In this document: piece after piece, positions 54,701 to 64,000 of the stretch | Layout: every line of letters starts with the position of its first letter | Position numbering within the stretch: the stretch's first letter is position 1 | Source of the DNA: Hyperoodon ampullatus | Taxonomy: Eukaryota > Chordata > Mammalia > Artiodactyla > Ziphiidae | DNA length: 64,000 nt | Reading direction: 5' to 3' | Assembly (NCBI GenBank): GCA_949752795.1 | Contig: OX457065.1 | Location: 1,612,001 to 1,676,000 of the forward strand | Made by a program: the position numbers and the translations under genes | The notes under the pieces: model-generated | Database searches by the model: none | What the model saw: only the letters and a program-made list of their open reading frames with translations | What the model was told of the DNA's origin: nothing

Positions 54701-57700
54701 GGGAAGTGAGGGTGTCATGCTGGCAGTATCAGGCCCCAAACAAACGTCCTGCTTCCCCAGAGACACAGCCGATGCCTGAATCCTCCCGGGAGCCCGCCAG
54801 GCCCCCCGCATCCCAGCCTGCAGCCCCTTCCCCCAGGCCCTACTTCAGGAAGCTTGTGAAGCAAATGGTTCTTTTCTTCCTGAGGCTTTTATAGCTGCAG
54901 GACTCCAGGGGAAATGTCTCAGCTAAAGATGGGCCTTAAGACACCCGGTGTTGGATCTGGGAGGTGCCTTTTCTGAACACATTTTCCCCCTCGGCATTGC
55001 TATTTTTAAAGCTCAGCAGAATGTTGAAAGGGCGACTCAGAGAGAAGGCAGGAGAGGGGCTAATTCTCGATGCCGAGGACTGGAGGCTCCTGCTTCCTGT
55101 TTGTTCTAGCCGGAGCCCACCCTCCGAGTCTTCCCAGCAGGGAAATTTATTAGTGCTTCTAAAGAATCATCGCGCTTAACCAACCCGTCAGAAACCTGAT
55201 ACAGGATGGTGTGCCACCATGGATGGGCGGCGGGGCCGGGGGGGATGAGCACACAAGGGGAGCCTGCGTGCTGGATATTCACCCAGACTCTTCTGCTTTT
55301 TGTAAGGTCTTCAATGAAAATTTCCATTATTTCAAAAAGGAGATAAAAGCTCTGAAATTTGCTACTTTCAAACTATGAGGGTTCGGAATCATTTCATTAC
55401 CTTTCTCTTTCCTTCCTTTTTGCCCGCAGTAGTTTCAGGTGGTGAGATAAACAATTTGGATTTGCACCTCGATGTTTCCTCTCAAAGGGAGGTCCCTCCT
55501 CCAGCCCACTGCTGTCCTAGCACAGCTGCCACACAGATCAGTGGTTTTTCTGGAAACTGCACGTTTCAGCCAGAGCCATTATTGGCTGCGGCAGGTGGAG
55601 GAGGCCCTGCCCACACGACTTGCCTCACAAGCGATCCTGCACGCAGAGCGTCGGTCTCCAGCCGCGGGCTGTGTGGACCAGTAATTACAAAGCAGGAGAA
55701 AGAGCTTCACGCTTGTAAATACTCGCTGGGGGGAGGCGTCCGAGCAAAGGCTTCGGATCCCAGCTCTGCCCCTGACTGGCTGTGTAACCTCGGACACATT
55801 ATTTAACCTCCGAGCTTCGGTTTCCTCACCTCTGAAATGGGGTTAATGTTGATCTCACTCATGTCATGACTGGCTTCGGTCTTTCTGGGTCCTAACACTG
55901 TGCCTTCTCACCACACAGATCTGCCTTTTGGAATGAAAATCTTCTTCCTTTACTCAAATATTCTTGACCCTGGTGGGTCAAATTTGGCCCCAGGACATAG
56001 GTTTGGGAGTTACTGCTTTTAAAATTAGACTGGGGACTTCCCCGGCGGTCCAGCGGCTAAGACTCTGCACTCCCAGTGCAGGAGGGGGTGCAGGTTCGAT
56101 CCCTGGTCAGGGAACTAGATCCCGGATGCCGCAACTAAAGATCCTGCATGCTGCAACTAAGACCTGGCACAGCCAAATAAATAAATTTTTTTTTCTTTTC
56201 TTTTTTTTTTTTTTTTTTTGCGGTACGCGGGCCTCTCACTGTTGTGGCCTCTCCCGCTGCGGAGCACAGGCTCCGGACGCGCAGGCCCAGCGGCCATGGC
56301 CCACGGGCCCAGCCGCTCCGCGGCACGCGGGATCCTCCCGGACCGGGGCACGAACCCGTGTGCCCTACATTGGCAGACAGACTCTCGACCACTGCGCCAC
56401 CAGGGAAGCCCAATAAATATTTTTAAAAATAGATTAAATTAAAATTCAAATGGAATGTGGACGACTGGGCGGACTGGCCCACCTCAGGCTCCCCGCACAG
56501 GGCCCACACAAGCCAGATTCATAAATAGCTGGCCCTCAGAGGCCTGGGTTTTGACCCCAGATTGTGAATGTCCCTTCCTACACGTTAGGGATGATTCCCA
56601 TTTAGTTGCTTGCTCTCTGAGTGGCTCAAAGGGCCAGGAGGCCAAATTTTATAATGAAGCCAGAGTCCGACGGCTCATGCCCCAAGGAAGCGGGGGAGGC
56701 CACTGGGATGCCGGGCACCCGCTCCACTTTCCAGGGTCCGTGGGCAGGCAGTGACTCCCTGGTTTCAAACTGCTGACACAAGATGGGCGGCTGAGGCAGG
56801 AGAGCAGCAGCGTGATGTGCTCAACCCCGAGGACCACCCCCCCTTCCCCGTGCCCAGGGCGCCGCCTGTCCACTGGGTTGTTGCCCCCCAGACAGAGCGG
56901 GCCAGGGACCCACTGACCTAAGCTCTGAGGCCAGTCCCATCAGCGGGTGACCCAGGCATGGGCCTGCATACGGCCGAGCCTCAGTCCGCTCCCCTGCGAT
57001 ACGGGAGCTGTGCACGGGTGAGCACGTGACCCAAGCCTGGCACGGAGCATAAGGGTCCCGTCACAGGCAGGGGACGAGGTGCTGGCCCTTCACTAAGGGG
57101 GAGGGGCTTGGTTCACCGAGCAGCACCTTCGCAGGCCAACCCCGGGCTCTGCGTGGACCTGGCGTCAAGGTGCAGCGTCGTTCATGCTGAACCCTGGCGC
57201 CTGGTCCCAGAGGCGGTGACGGTGACATCGCACAACCCCCAGCGTATCTGCCCTGAGGCCGCCTCACCCTGCTTGCTACGCCTCCTGGGCTGCTTTTGCT
57301 TCTACAGAGGGCAGCGAGCTCTGCTTGAGGGCAGTAGCCCACCCCTGGCACAGCGGTGCCTCCGGACCTGCCCTCAGTGTACCCCTTGCCACTCACCTCT
57401 ACACTGTGGCCGAAGCCAACTACCGACTCTTCTGCAAACAGGCTCTTCATGCCGAGATCTTCACCCCCGTGCTGTTCCCTCTGCCACGAACCCCCTTCCT
57501 CTGACCCCCCTCCAGCTCCCAGCCCAGTGGACGGGTGGCCTGGCCTGAATCCGTCCTTCCATCCTCGATCCTATCCAGCCCGCCCCCCAACAGACCTGCC
57601 CTTCTCTGCTCTCAGGCCATGAGGTTGGGTAGGGCTGACGCCGCCCGCTTTCCTGGACCAATAACCAGACTGTCAGCCAGTAAGAACCAGCCCTGAGACT

Positions 57701-58676
57701 TCTGTTGGGAAGAGGTGCTGCCTTTCCACTGCAGGTGCTCATGAAAGCTGCTGGTGGCCAGCTTTGCCTCCACTTGGGGAAAGTTTGGCTGGGAATGAGG
57801 CCAATCCAGGGGATACGAGAGGTGGGGAGAGAGAGGGTGAACAAGACTCTGAGCCCCTGGACCCAGCCGTGCCTGAAGCCTTCAGTTACACTCACCGGTA
57901 AATCCCTCTTTTTGCTCACACCACTTTGAGCTGGGTTTCTGTCACTTACAACCAAAAGAGACCTGGCTGGGCCTTCCCTGGTGGCGCAGTGGTTGAGAAT
58001 CTGCCTGTTAATGCAGGGGACACGGGTTCGAGCCCTCGTCTGGGAGGATCCCACATGCTGCGGAGCAACTAGGCCCGTGAGCCACAACTACTGAGCCTGC
58101 GCGTCTGGAGCCTGTGCTCCGCAACAAGAGAGGTCGCGATAGTGAGAGGCCCGTGTACCGCGATGAAGAGTGGCCCCCGCTCGCCGCAACTAGAGAAAGC
58201 CCTCGCACAGAAACGAAGACCCAACACAGCAAAAATAAATAAATAAATAAAGGGGGGAAAAAAGAGTAAATCCTATTAAAAAAAAAAAAAAGAGAGAGAC
58301 ACCTGGCTGATACGCACAGAGTTCCATCTGGTCAGCTCCTCCGCACACGTGGGTACGGCCCGGCAGCACCGCCACCCACTCTTTCCCACCCAGTCCTGAA
58401 GCCAGACAGCACCTCACAGGTCTTCAAGTCCCCGTCACCTCGCACAGAGCCTCGGCTGAAGAGCGGTAAACGGCCAAGGCGGAGCTAAAACCCGGATTCC
58501 CCCACCCCGGGGCTGGTGCCTTCTCACCCCAGCTGCCCCCGCTGCCCCGGCTGCCCCGGCTGCCCCAGGTCTGCAGGAAGACTCACCTCCGTCTTGTTCC
58601 GTGAGAGGGTGCTGCTGTCGATCCGGCCCAGGGATGCGTTTGGCAGGACGAGGTTGAGGACTTTCGCAGCAAGGAC
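45598..58676 (-). CDS. MGLL: MGLL (monoacylglycerol lipase), last three coding exons; 5' part beyond the window
   Basis: Serine hydrolase of the alpha/beta fold that splits monoacylglycerols, including 2-arachidonoylglycerol, into glycerol and fatty acid; cytosolic and membrane-associated. On the reverse strand, exons 58587-58676, 47810-48025 and 45598-45723 join in phase 0 to give 143 residues. They align without gaps to residues 161-303 of the 303-residue enzyme as I know it. Visible features in that numbering: Cys201 and Cys208 (CRAGLKVC), catalytic Asp239 with Cys242 (GSADRLCDS), catalytic His269 ([11 protein letters not shown]), and a C-terminus ending GSPP. The nucleophile exon (GHSMGG, Ser122) and the start lie beyond 64000. 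No stops or frameshifts are seen. MGLL converges on ABTB1, as at human 3q21.3. Confidence 0.97.
46390..46990 (-). mobile_element. Ancient L1 remnant, split by a SINE
   Basis: Reversed L1-like sequence on both sides of the SINE at 46610-46721 (catgaaatttaccaccttaa before; ttctgtgaacggctcatttc and gtggcagcaggtgtcagaac after). It resembles the block at about 22100-22450. Confidence 0.55.
46610..46721 (-). mobile_element. Short SINE inserted in a LINE remnant
   Basis: T-run then 'ccggctgcgccactcggctt', ending 'ggaccgccggggaagtc'. Flanked by the 11-bp duplication ccctactttct (46599-46609 and 46722-46732). Lies in an MGLL intron. Confidence 0.85.
47810..48025 (-). CDS. MGLL: MGLL coding exon, residues 191-262 (catalytic Asp239)
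   Basis: 216 nt, phase 0. Reverse-strand acceptor 'ctcccgcag', donor 'gtgagc'. It encodes [20 protein letters not shown] through [20 protein letters not shown] to KTLK. It carries Cys201, Cys208, catalytic Asp239 and Cys242. Confidence 0.97.
49715..50030 (+). mobile_element. tRNA-derived SINE (longer form) in MGLL intron
   Basis: Head 'cttccctggtggcgcagtgg', tail 'cacagccaaaaataaaataa'. Flanked by aaaaggacaaat (49703-49714 and 50031-50042). Longer than the CHR copies, with the 'actagagaaagccc' extension. Confidence 0.9.
50490..50590 (+). mobile_element. MIR SINE fragment
   Basis: Forward MIR core: 'cagctgtgtgatgtgggcaa' and 'gatctgtgaaatgggagtg'. Confidence 0.5.
50856..51060 (-). mobile_element. 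CHR-type SINE in MGLL intron
   Basis: Reverse-strand copy with T-tail, flanked by cctgcctttt (about 50846-50855 and 51061-51070). Confidence 0.9.
51270..51490 (-). mobile_element. MIR SINE
   Basis: Reverse MIR, well kept: 'gccaggtgccgtgctgagtg', 'ttttacacatgaggagactg', 'gtcacacagcaagtgaggga'. Confidence 0.7.
51985..52690 (+). mobile_element. Ancient L1 3' end in MGLL intron
   Basis: ORF2-like sequence (aaaaaatggacaaagtactt, catttctccaaagaagatat) passing into a 3'UTR with 'tgagctgtacacttaaaact'. Older and more diverged than the L1 at 39501. No coding capacity. Confidence 0.65.
54465..54585 (+). mobile_element. MIR SINE fragment
   Basis: Forward MIR: 'ggctcaaatccttacttagt', 'ctgtgtgtccctggataagt' and 'ctctctgggcctaagtttcc'. 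Confidence 0.6.
55735..55880 (+). mobile_element. MIR SINE fragment
   Basis: Forward MIR: 'tcggatcccagctctgcccc', 'gactggctgtgtaacctcgg', 'cggtttcctcacctctgaaa'. Confidence 0.6.
56030..56192 (+). mobile_element. Older SINE whose A-tail hosts another SINE
   Basis: Begins 'ggggacttccccggcggtcc', contains 'gcaggttcgatccctggtca' (B-box-like) and ends 'cacagccaaataaataaa'. The tail is interrupted by a reverse CHR SINE and resumes at about 56412 (aataaatatttttaaa). Confidence 0.85.
56193..56411 (-). mobile_element. CHR-type SINE inserted into a SINE tail
   Basis: Reverse-strand CHR copy with T-tail at left and 'ccaccagggaagccc' at right. The flanks are both AATAAAT-rich, so the target was the A-tail of the older SINE. 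Confidence 0.88.
57970..58300 (+). mobile_element. tRNA-derived SINE (longer form) near an MGLL exon
   Basis: Head 'gccttccctggtggcgcagt', tail 'aaaataaataaataaataaa' and A/G-rich sequence. Flanked by acctggctg (57961-57969 and 58301-58309). Lies about 290 bp from the MGLL exon at 58587. Confidence 0.9.
58531..58568 (-). repeat. G-run tandem repeat beside an MGLL 5' splice site
   Basis: In the MGLL sense it reads ggggcagcc units with five G-runs of four or five, starting about 19 nt inside the intron. It could act as an intronic splicing enhancer or form a quadruplex. Confidence 0.8.
58587..58676 (-). CDS. MGLL: MGLL coding exon, residues 161-190
   Basis: 90 nt, phase 0. On the reverse strand the acceptor reads 'cccacctag' and the donor 'gtgagt'. 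It encodes [20 protein letters not shown] then [10 protein letters not shown], part of the cap region over the active-site tunnel. G-run repeats start about 19 nt past its donor. Confidence 0.95.
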
Positions 58677-59599
58677 CTAGGTGGGAGGGAAGCCAGGTGA
58701 GCGCAGCGCGACCCCCACCCAGCTGCCCTCAGGCCCAGCCCAGGAGAGGGACACCCAGAGTGGACCTCAGCCAGGCCTGGCCCCGGGCTGGGCACCCAAG
58801 GGCCCTCCTCTCTCCGACCAGATGGCCTCACTGGTCCTGCTCTGGGCCACCGTGGGTGAGCCAAGCGAGGGGAGGCCGTGTGGTGACAGCAGGACACATC
58901 CGGTTTTTGCTCCCGATTCTGTGCAGTTACCCTCCCCCAGATCCCTCATGGGTCATGATTTTGAATGATGTGCAGGAGCTCCTAGCTGAGTGCGTGCGCA
59001 CAAGCACCTCTCAGAGGACCTTAAAAAAACACAGCAGGAGCAGAAGCACCCAGTCACCCGAGATGAGGCAGGACACGCTCTGATCGGGAAGCACCTGCTG
59101 ATTGTCTTGGGGCACAAACAGTCACTGGGCTGATCAGACACGGCGCCGAGGGAGACATCAATCTGACTGCTGGTTGTGTGGCCCCATTTGTGTGGGTGCA
59201 GAGCTGCACGTCACTGAGCCTGTTCCCTTAGCTCCCCACGGGACCACTGTGTGCAATGGCACCGGCACACGGTAGGTGCTTAACGCATGCTCCTTGAACA
59301 CGGTCCTGGCTCAGGTCCAGGCCTTCCCACCCCCTCCTGCTGGATCTGGTGTTTACCCAGGAAAAGCGTGAACCTGGATCTCACACGTCTGCCTGCAGAG
59401 GGGGGCTGTTCCCGTTTCTGGGCTGTGCAGACACCCGGGGATGAAAGATGCTATTTCAAAAGCGAGCTGAGAAACACTGAAATTAGAATTGCATGGAAGG
59501 TGGCGAGCAGTGAATCCTCGGTCTGCGCGGAGGGCACGTGTCACAGAGCCGACAGGTGCTGCCTCTTGGCACCCTGCATCGGGGGAGGGCACACACATC

Positions 59600-59770
59600 C
59601 ACTCAGTGACAACCCCTGGGTGTGCCGGGCACAGTCCCAGGCGCCCAGTCTTTTAATCTTGACACAAATGCTGCGAGGTGAGGGTTTACCCTCGTGTAAC
59701 AGACAAGGACGCTGAGGCTCAGTGCCACTGCACACGGCCAGCCGGAAGCGGGCAGAGGCCTGGGACGCAG
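59600..59770 (-). mobile_element. MIR SINE fragment
   Basis: Reverse MIR: 'tgtgccgggcacagtcccag', 'tgtaacagacaaggacgctg' and 'aggctcagtgcc'. Confidence 0.5.
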
Positions 59771-62700
59771 CTGCCCTTTCCCTTCCGGCAACAGCGGCCC
59801 AAGGGCAACGTCATGAGGGAGAACGACGCGGATCCCAAAGCTTGTAAAGCTGATCCTGGACTTCCCACTGTCCTCGACGCCCTGCCACGGCCTCCTGAAG
59901 GACACGCAGCCTCTCAGCTGACTCCACGTGCGACCCTGCCAGGCCCAGGAGTCTGGGGAGGCCGCGTGTGATGCAACCAGACCCTGCTGCCCACTTTGGC
60001 CCGTCTGCCTGCCTCGTCCAGCACGGCCTCCTCAAGGATACGGCTCTTTCTCGGCAAGTAGCTTCCTACCCGCTCCCCGATCAGAGAGCTGACAGCAGGA
60101 CAAGGCCCAGGAACACACCGCCTGGGCACCTGCCCCGCGGCAGGCGTGAAGGCAGAGACTGTACAGGGTCCAGTCCACTGTCCAAGCCGGGCACCGTTTC
60201 TGCGTGGATGCGGGCACGCTGCCAGCTGTTCGTGGAGGGTAGGGTCAGACTCACCTTCACCCTTGCGGTCTCTGCTCCCACCATGGGCACCTCTCAACCC
60301 AAACATTCACACCCCAAAGTGCCAAGGCCTCTACCCCCAGGAAGAGACACTGACAGCTCAGGCTCCACGAGAATCAGGCCAGGCGGGCGGAGGCTCATGC
60401 CGTCCTCATTCTAGTTTCCCGGGGTAGGTGTGGGCACGAGGCAGCCAGGGGAGACGCTGCCTCCAGGAGAGGGCCACAGGGAAACCTGCCCTGCCCTCTG
60501 GCCCTGAGCAAGCGGTCTTCCCTGCATCACTAACAGGAACTCTGTGCAGCCATGGGAAGCTTCAAGAAGAGCCTCACAGGAAAAAAAGAGGAAGAGAGCC
60601 GTTTCTGGACAAGCATTTGCTTTACGAAAGGAACAGTGCCAGGGCGTGGTCCCTGGAGGGGCCAGACAGCGCCCAGCACCTCACCTGCCCCCCACCGTCC
60701 CGTCCCAGTGCAACCGCCGAGTTCCGGCGGGGACTGCAGCTCCGACAGCCTACAGCCCTGAGCCCCCGCTCTCCACAGGAACACGCTTTTGAAGTCCTGT
60801 TCCCTGCACCCCGCTGGGGCACTGGCAGCGGGCGTGGCCCCCATCAGGCCCTGTCCCCTCCTGATGTTCCATGACCCCTGCTCTACGTGTGGTCCTCAGA
60901 GCAGCAGCTGCCAGGGATCAGGCTCTGCATTTTCACGGGACCCCCCGGCGTTCGTGTGTGCCCTGAAGGTGGAGGGGCACGCAGCCTGAGTCAGAGAAGC
61001 ACCACCCGGAGAGGTGCTGCCTGACCTGGTCTGAGCTGTGGCCCAGGTGATGCAATGTCCCCGACCCGCACAGCGCAGGACCAGGGACACGGACACACCT
61101 GACGTGTAAGCCTCGCTTTCAAAGGAGCCACAGTGAGAGATCTTCGCACCACCCTGACCCTCAGCTCTTGCTCTAAACCAGCAGAGTAAATTCTGGCCAC
61201 ATTTCCAACAAGACTCACTGGGCAGAGACAAACCTTTGATGGCAATAATGTCACAGCTAAACAACCAGGTGTTTCTTAGCCTTTTCCCCACAAAGACCAG
61301 AGAAGGAAAAGAGGCGGCCCGCGGGGAAGGATGCTTTGAACGGCTGCTCGAGACACTCACTGGCCCTGCTGCTCTTTTAGGGTTTGTCTATTTCATTAGC
61401 TTTTATATTAGAAAACTGAGCAGCGGGAGCGGTCGATCAAGGAAGACGAGGTTCAGGAGGGGTGCTGAGGTCACGTGGTGAGGAAGCGGGGGATCGGAGG
61501 AACCCAGCAGACCCCACGCCCGAAAGAGCAATTTGTCCAGGTTGCTGCTGCTTCCTGACAGCAGGTCCCCCAGCGCCATCCACCGCGAGAGCCCTGCGCC
61601 TGTGTCCACGGGAAGAGGAGGAGTGGGGGGCGGTGGCTCACCGAAAAGGAAGTGGAATGCAAGATATTATGGATTTTGATGCCATTTTGAGCAAGTGTTC
61701 GGAACTCTTCGGACAACCCTGCAGGGGCGGGGAGAGAGCCCCGGATCCAGCTCAGGAGAGGGGCGACCCCTGCCAGGCCCCCTGGAGAAGAGACCCCACC
61801 CTCATCGTGACTCCAACAGGCTAAGTCAGGTCTGTGCCACCACAGAGGTCCCAGTGACCCCGGCTCAACGGGGCCCCGGGGCACATCGCCTGAGGACAAT
61901 TTGGGGGCCGAGACCCATGATGACTGACACACAGTCACTGGACCCCAGCCCTGGAAAGGGAAGGTAATGAAGTGGGGGAATCCTGGAGACTCAGAGCTGG
62001 GCAAAGCGGGATTCGAACTCTGGTTCTGAATCTGGAGAAGGGCTACGATCCTCAGTGTCTCCCCTTCTAAAATGGAGCAAATGAAGCGAAGTTGGAAGGG
62101 CTGCTAGGAGTTGCGTGACACCCAATTCCTCCAGCGCGCGTCCCTAACTGCCCTCTGCTTTCTGGCCCCAAGGAGAAGCTCCACCAACACTCCTTGGTTG
62201 ACTGAACAAATGCCGCTGTCATTCAGGGTGGGGACCCCAGGAAGGAGGTGACCTGCAGAACCAGGGGACAGCTGGAGCCCCAAACTACCTCAGCTACAAA
62301 AGAGGATGACCCTCCCGGAAGTGGGGTCCACCCGTGACAAGCAAGCAGGCGGACGGTCATGTGTCCGTGGCCTGCCCTTGGGGCGCCCCTGGGTTAACTG
62401 CAGCCCCATCACTTTAAGTGCTAGTGACCTGCACAAATGCCTTTATTGATCCAAAAGGTTTTAATGGCTCCCGGAGATCATTTTTAAGCTTCTGCCACTA
62501 AAAGACTTGACACGAGGGAAGTAATTACACTCACTTTTATACAGCAGCTCAACAGGCTGACCCGCGCACAGAAGGTCAGAGGTGCAGGCCTCCGTGGGCG
62601 CAGGAGTGCATGGCCGGGACACAGCCCAGAGTTTCTGGGGTGGGGGAGAGTGCACCTCCCGGCAGACAACAGGAAGCCCGCATGCCTTACAGACGTAACA

Positions 62701-62939
62701 ACACGCCCGGTGCATCACTGTTGCCAGATTCAGGGGCCAGTTTATGACCTAGCTAAGCCCTGACTCCTGAGTCTAACTTCACCTGAAGTTTGAATGAGTG
62801 GCCACTCCCCAGACCCCTTCCGTGTCCCTTCTCCACCCCCCTGCTCCAGGGCCTTCCGGACGCCGGTGACTAAAAGCAGAAGAGTGACATTCAGATGGGA
62901 AGTGGGCTAGAGTTGATCCAGGGCAGTTTCGGGGTGAAG

Positions 62940-63105
62940 GGAGCATCCTGCCACGCCTGCCGCCTGAGCCAGAGCTCACGCTGACCTTGAGCAAGACAAT
63001 CAGCCTCATTTCCTCGTGTGTAAATGGGAACGGGGTGGTGACGGAGGGGAAATAAGATGGTACGTGTCTGGCATGAGTGCTGGGTACACAGCGGCCACTC
63101 AAGCC
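62940..63105 (+). mobile_element. MIR SINE fragment
   Basis: Forward MIR: 'gaccttgagcaagacaatca', 'gcctcatttcctcgtgtgta', 'gtgtctggcatgagtgctgg'. Confidence 0.5.
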
Positions 63106-64000
63106 CCACCTGGCCAGGTGCCCTGGTTGGCGGGCGGGGTTGTGGGGTGGTGGAGAAGCATCCGGAAGCACTGGGATGGCTCCCGCATCTCAGACCTGAC
63201 CCCAGGGGACAACCTCCAGGCAACAGGCAGAGAAGGTCATTTAGAGGATTACCCTCTGAGCAGGCTGAGTCCCCGCCCTGACTCCGGGCAGAAATCCAGG
63301 GGGATGTTGGGGTTTTTCCCCAGAGAAAGGACTGGGTTAACCTGTAGCCACTCCTGCGTGTCGCCCCGGGACAAGGCCTGGAGAGCTCAGGGTGTGACAA
63401 CTGTTCCCAAGGGTCCCCCTCTGTGCCCAGGGCTGGCTGCAGTGCTGCCGTGCCTAGAGCATGCCCAGGGGTGTGAGGCAATCCCCATGAAACCCCCCAT
63501 TAACCACTGAGACCTGTTCTGATGCACAGGACTTCTGTTTCTAAATCTCTCCTGCTTCCAGCACGATCTGAACACAGACAGCATTTGGGCCCAGGAGACT
63601 CTGCCCTCCTTGTCTCTTCCCCAGGCTAAATATACCCCAGCTTGCTGAGAATGGAGTAAGAACCAGATGTGTGGGATGCGGGGTGGGGGGTGGCCTGGCT
63701 TCTCACGTTTGGAGCGGGGAGCTGTCATCTTCCACAAGCCCGTCTGCGCTCCAAGCCTTGGGCATCTCATGCTGGCTGGCTATAATGATTTTCAAAATCT
63801 CTCCATCAGGAACTGGCTGCCATGAAACAAACCTCTGACCAGTCAAGGAGCCTCGCTCTGGGAGAAGAGTCACAGAACAGGACACTGTCCTGTGATCTGC
63901 GCTGACAGTGTGACTCCAGCCAGGGAAGGGTCCCCTCCTCCCCCTCAGCCAGGGTGGTCTCCAGGAGGCTATCTGTCTTTGGAGTCTGTAAGAGTGAACC

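Larger units (their letters stand above)
48026..58586. other. MGLL: MGLL intron between the exons for residues 190 and 191
   Basis: 10.6 kb with five SINEs (49715, 50856, 56030, 56193, 57970), an old L1 end (51985), several MIRs and the G-run repeat next to the donor. 52870-54460 and 56450-57950 look unique, with no exon seen. Confidence 0.85.
58677..64000. other. MGLL: MGLL intron upstream of residue 161 (runs off the window)
   Basis: 5.3 kb with MIR-like fragments only. I looked on the reverse strand for the GHSMGG nucleophile exon and did not find it, so it lies beyond 64000. Confidence 0.8.

Noticed and set aside
62440..62460. Reverse-strand AATAAA at about 62442
   Set aside because: No gene end, A-tail or supporting exon nearby; it lies within an MGLL intron and is probably chance.
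1..64000. CRISPR arrays, operons, prophage, riboswitches, ribosomal RNA genes
   Set aside because: None seen. The direct repeats found are target-site duplications, SINEs or simple repeats, and the gene structure is eukaryotic and intron-rich.

Overview
This is a mammalian nuclear window, almost certainly from a toothed whale (odontocete cetacean). The main clue is a family of about 200-bp tRNA-derived SINEs, present in six near-identical copies plus several older relatives. They have the body of the cetacean CHR family: a 5' head 'cttccctggtggcgcagtgg', a B-box-like 'gggttcgtgcccc' and a poly(A) tail. LINE-1 remnants of cetartiodactyl type fit this. The gene order PODXL2 > ABTB1 > MGLL (reverse) is the order at human 3q21.3. 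No prokaryotic gene, virus, CRISPR array or operon is seen.

Layout. Positions 1-29950 hold PODXL2 (endoglycan, a sialomucin-type L-selectin ligand) on the + strand. Exon 1, with the signal peptide, lies upstream of the window. Seven coding exons (2603-2881, 18499-19220, 19860-19934, 25591-25747, 26115-26176, 28900-29079, 29738-29950) give a continuous frame of about 562 residues. Intron 2 (15.6 kb) holds a dead RPL29 retrocopy, SINEs, LINE remnants and a pyrimidine minisatellite. A GC-rich promoter follows at once. ABTB1 (BPOZ; ankyrin plus two BTB domains, a predicted Cullin-3 adaptor) runs on the + strand at 30347-35640 in twelve coding exons, all phase-consistent, giving 470 aa. From about 35.9 to 43.0 kb is an intergenic block. 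Its core is a three-layer transposon nest: a cetartiodactyl-type L1 5' region, split by a 5'-truncated L1 with a 13-bp target-site duplication, itself split by a Tigger/pogo-like DNA transposon at a TA. From about 43.0 kb to the end is the 3' part of MGLL (monoacylglycerol lipase) on the - strand: a 2.6-kb 3'UTR, then the last three coding exons (45598-45723, 47810-48025, 58587-58676). They encode residues 161-303, including catalytic Asp239 and His269. Exons carrying the start and the catalytic serine lie beyond 64000.

The three genes are neighbours, not a functional unit. PODXL2 and ABTB1 are very close head-to-tail (397 bp stop to start). ABTB1 and MGLL converge with about 7 kb between their poly(A) signals. 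Exon boundaries were set by hand from splice sites, phase and remembered mammalian protein sequences. Repeat family names come from recognition, not from a search.
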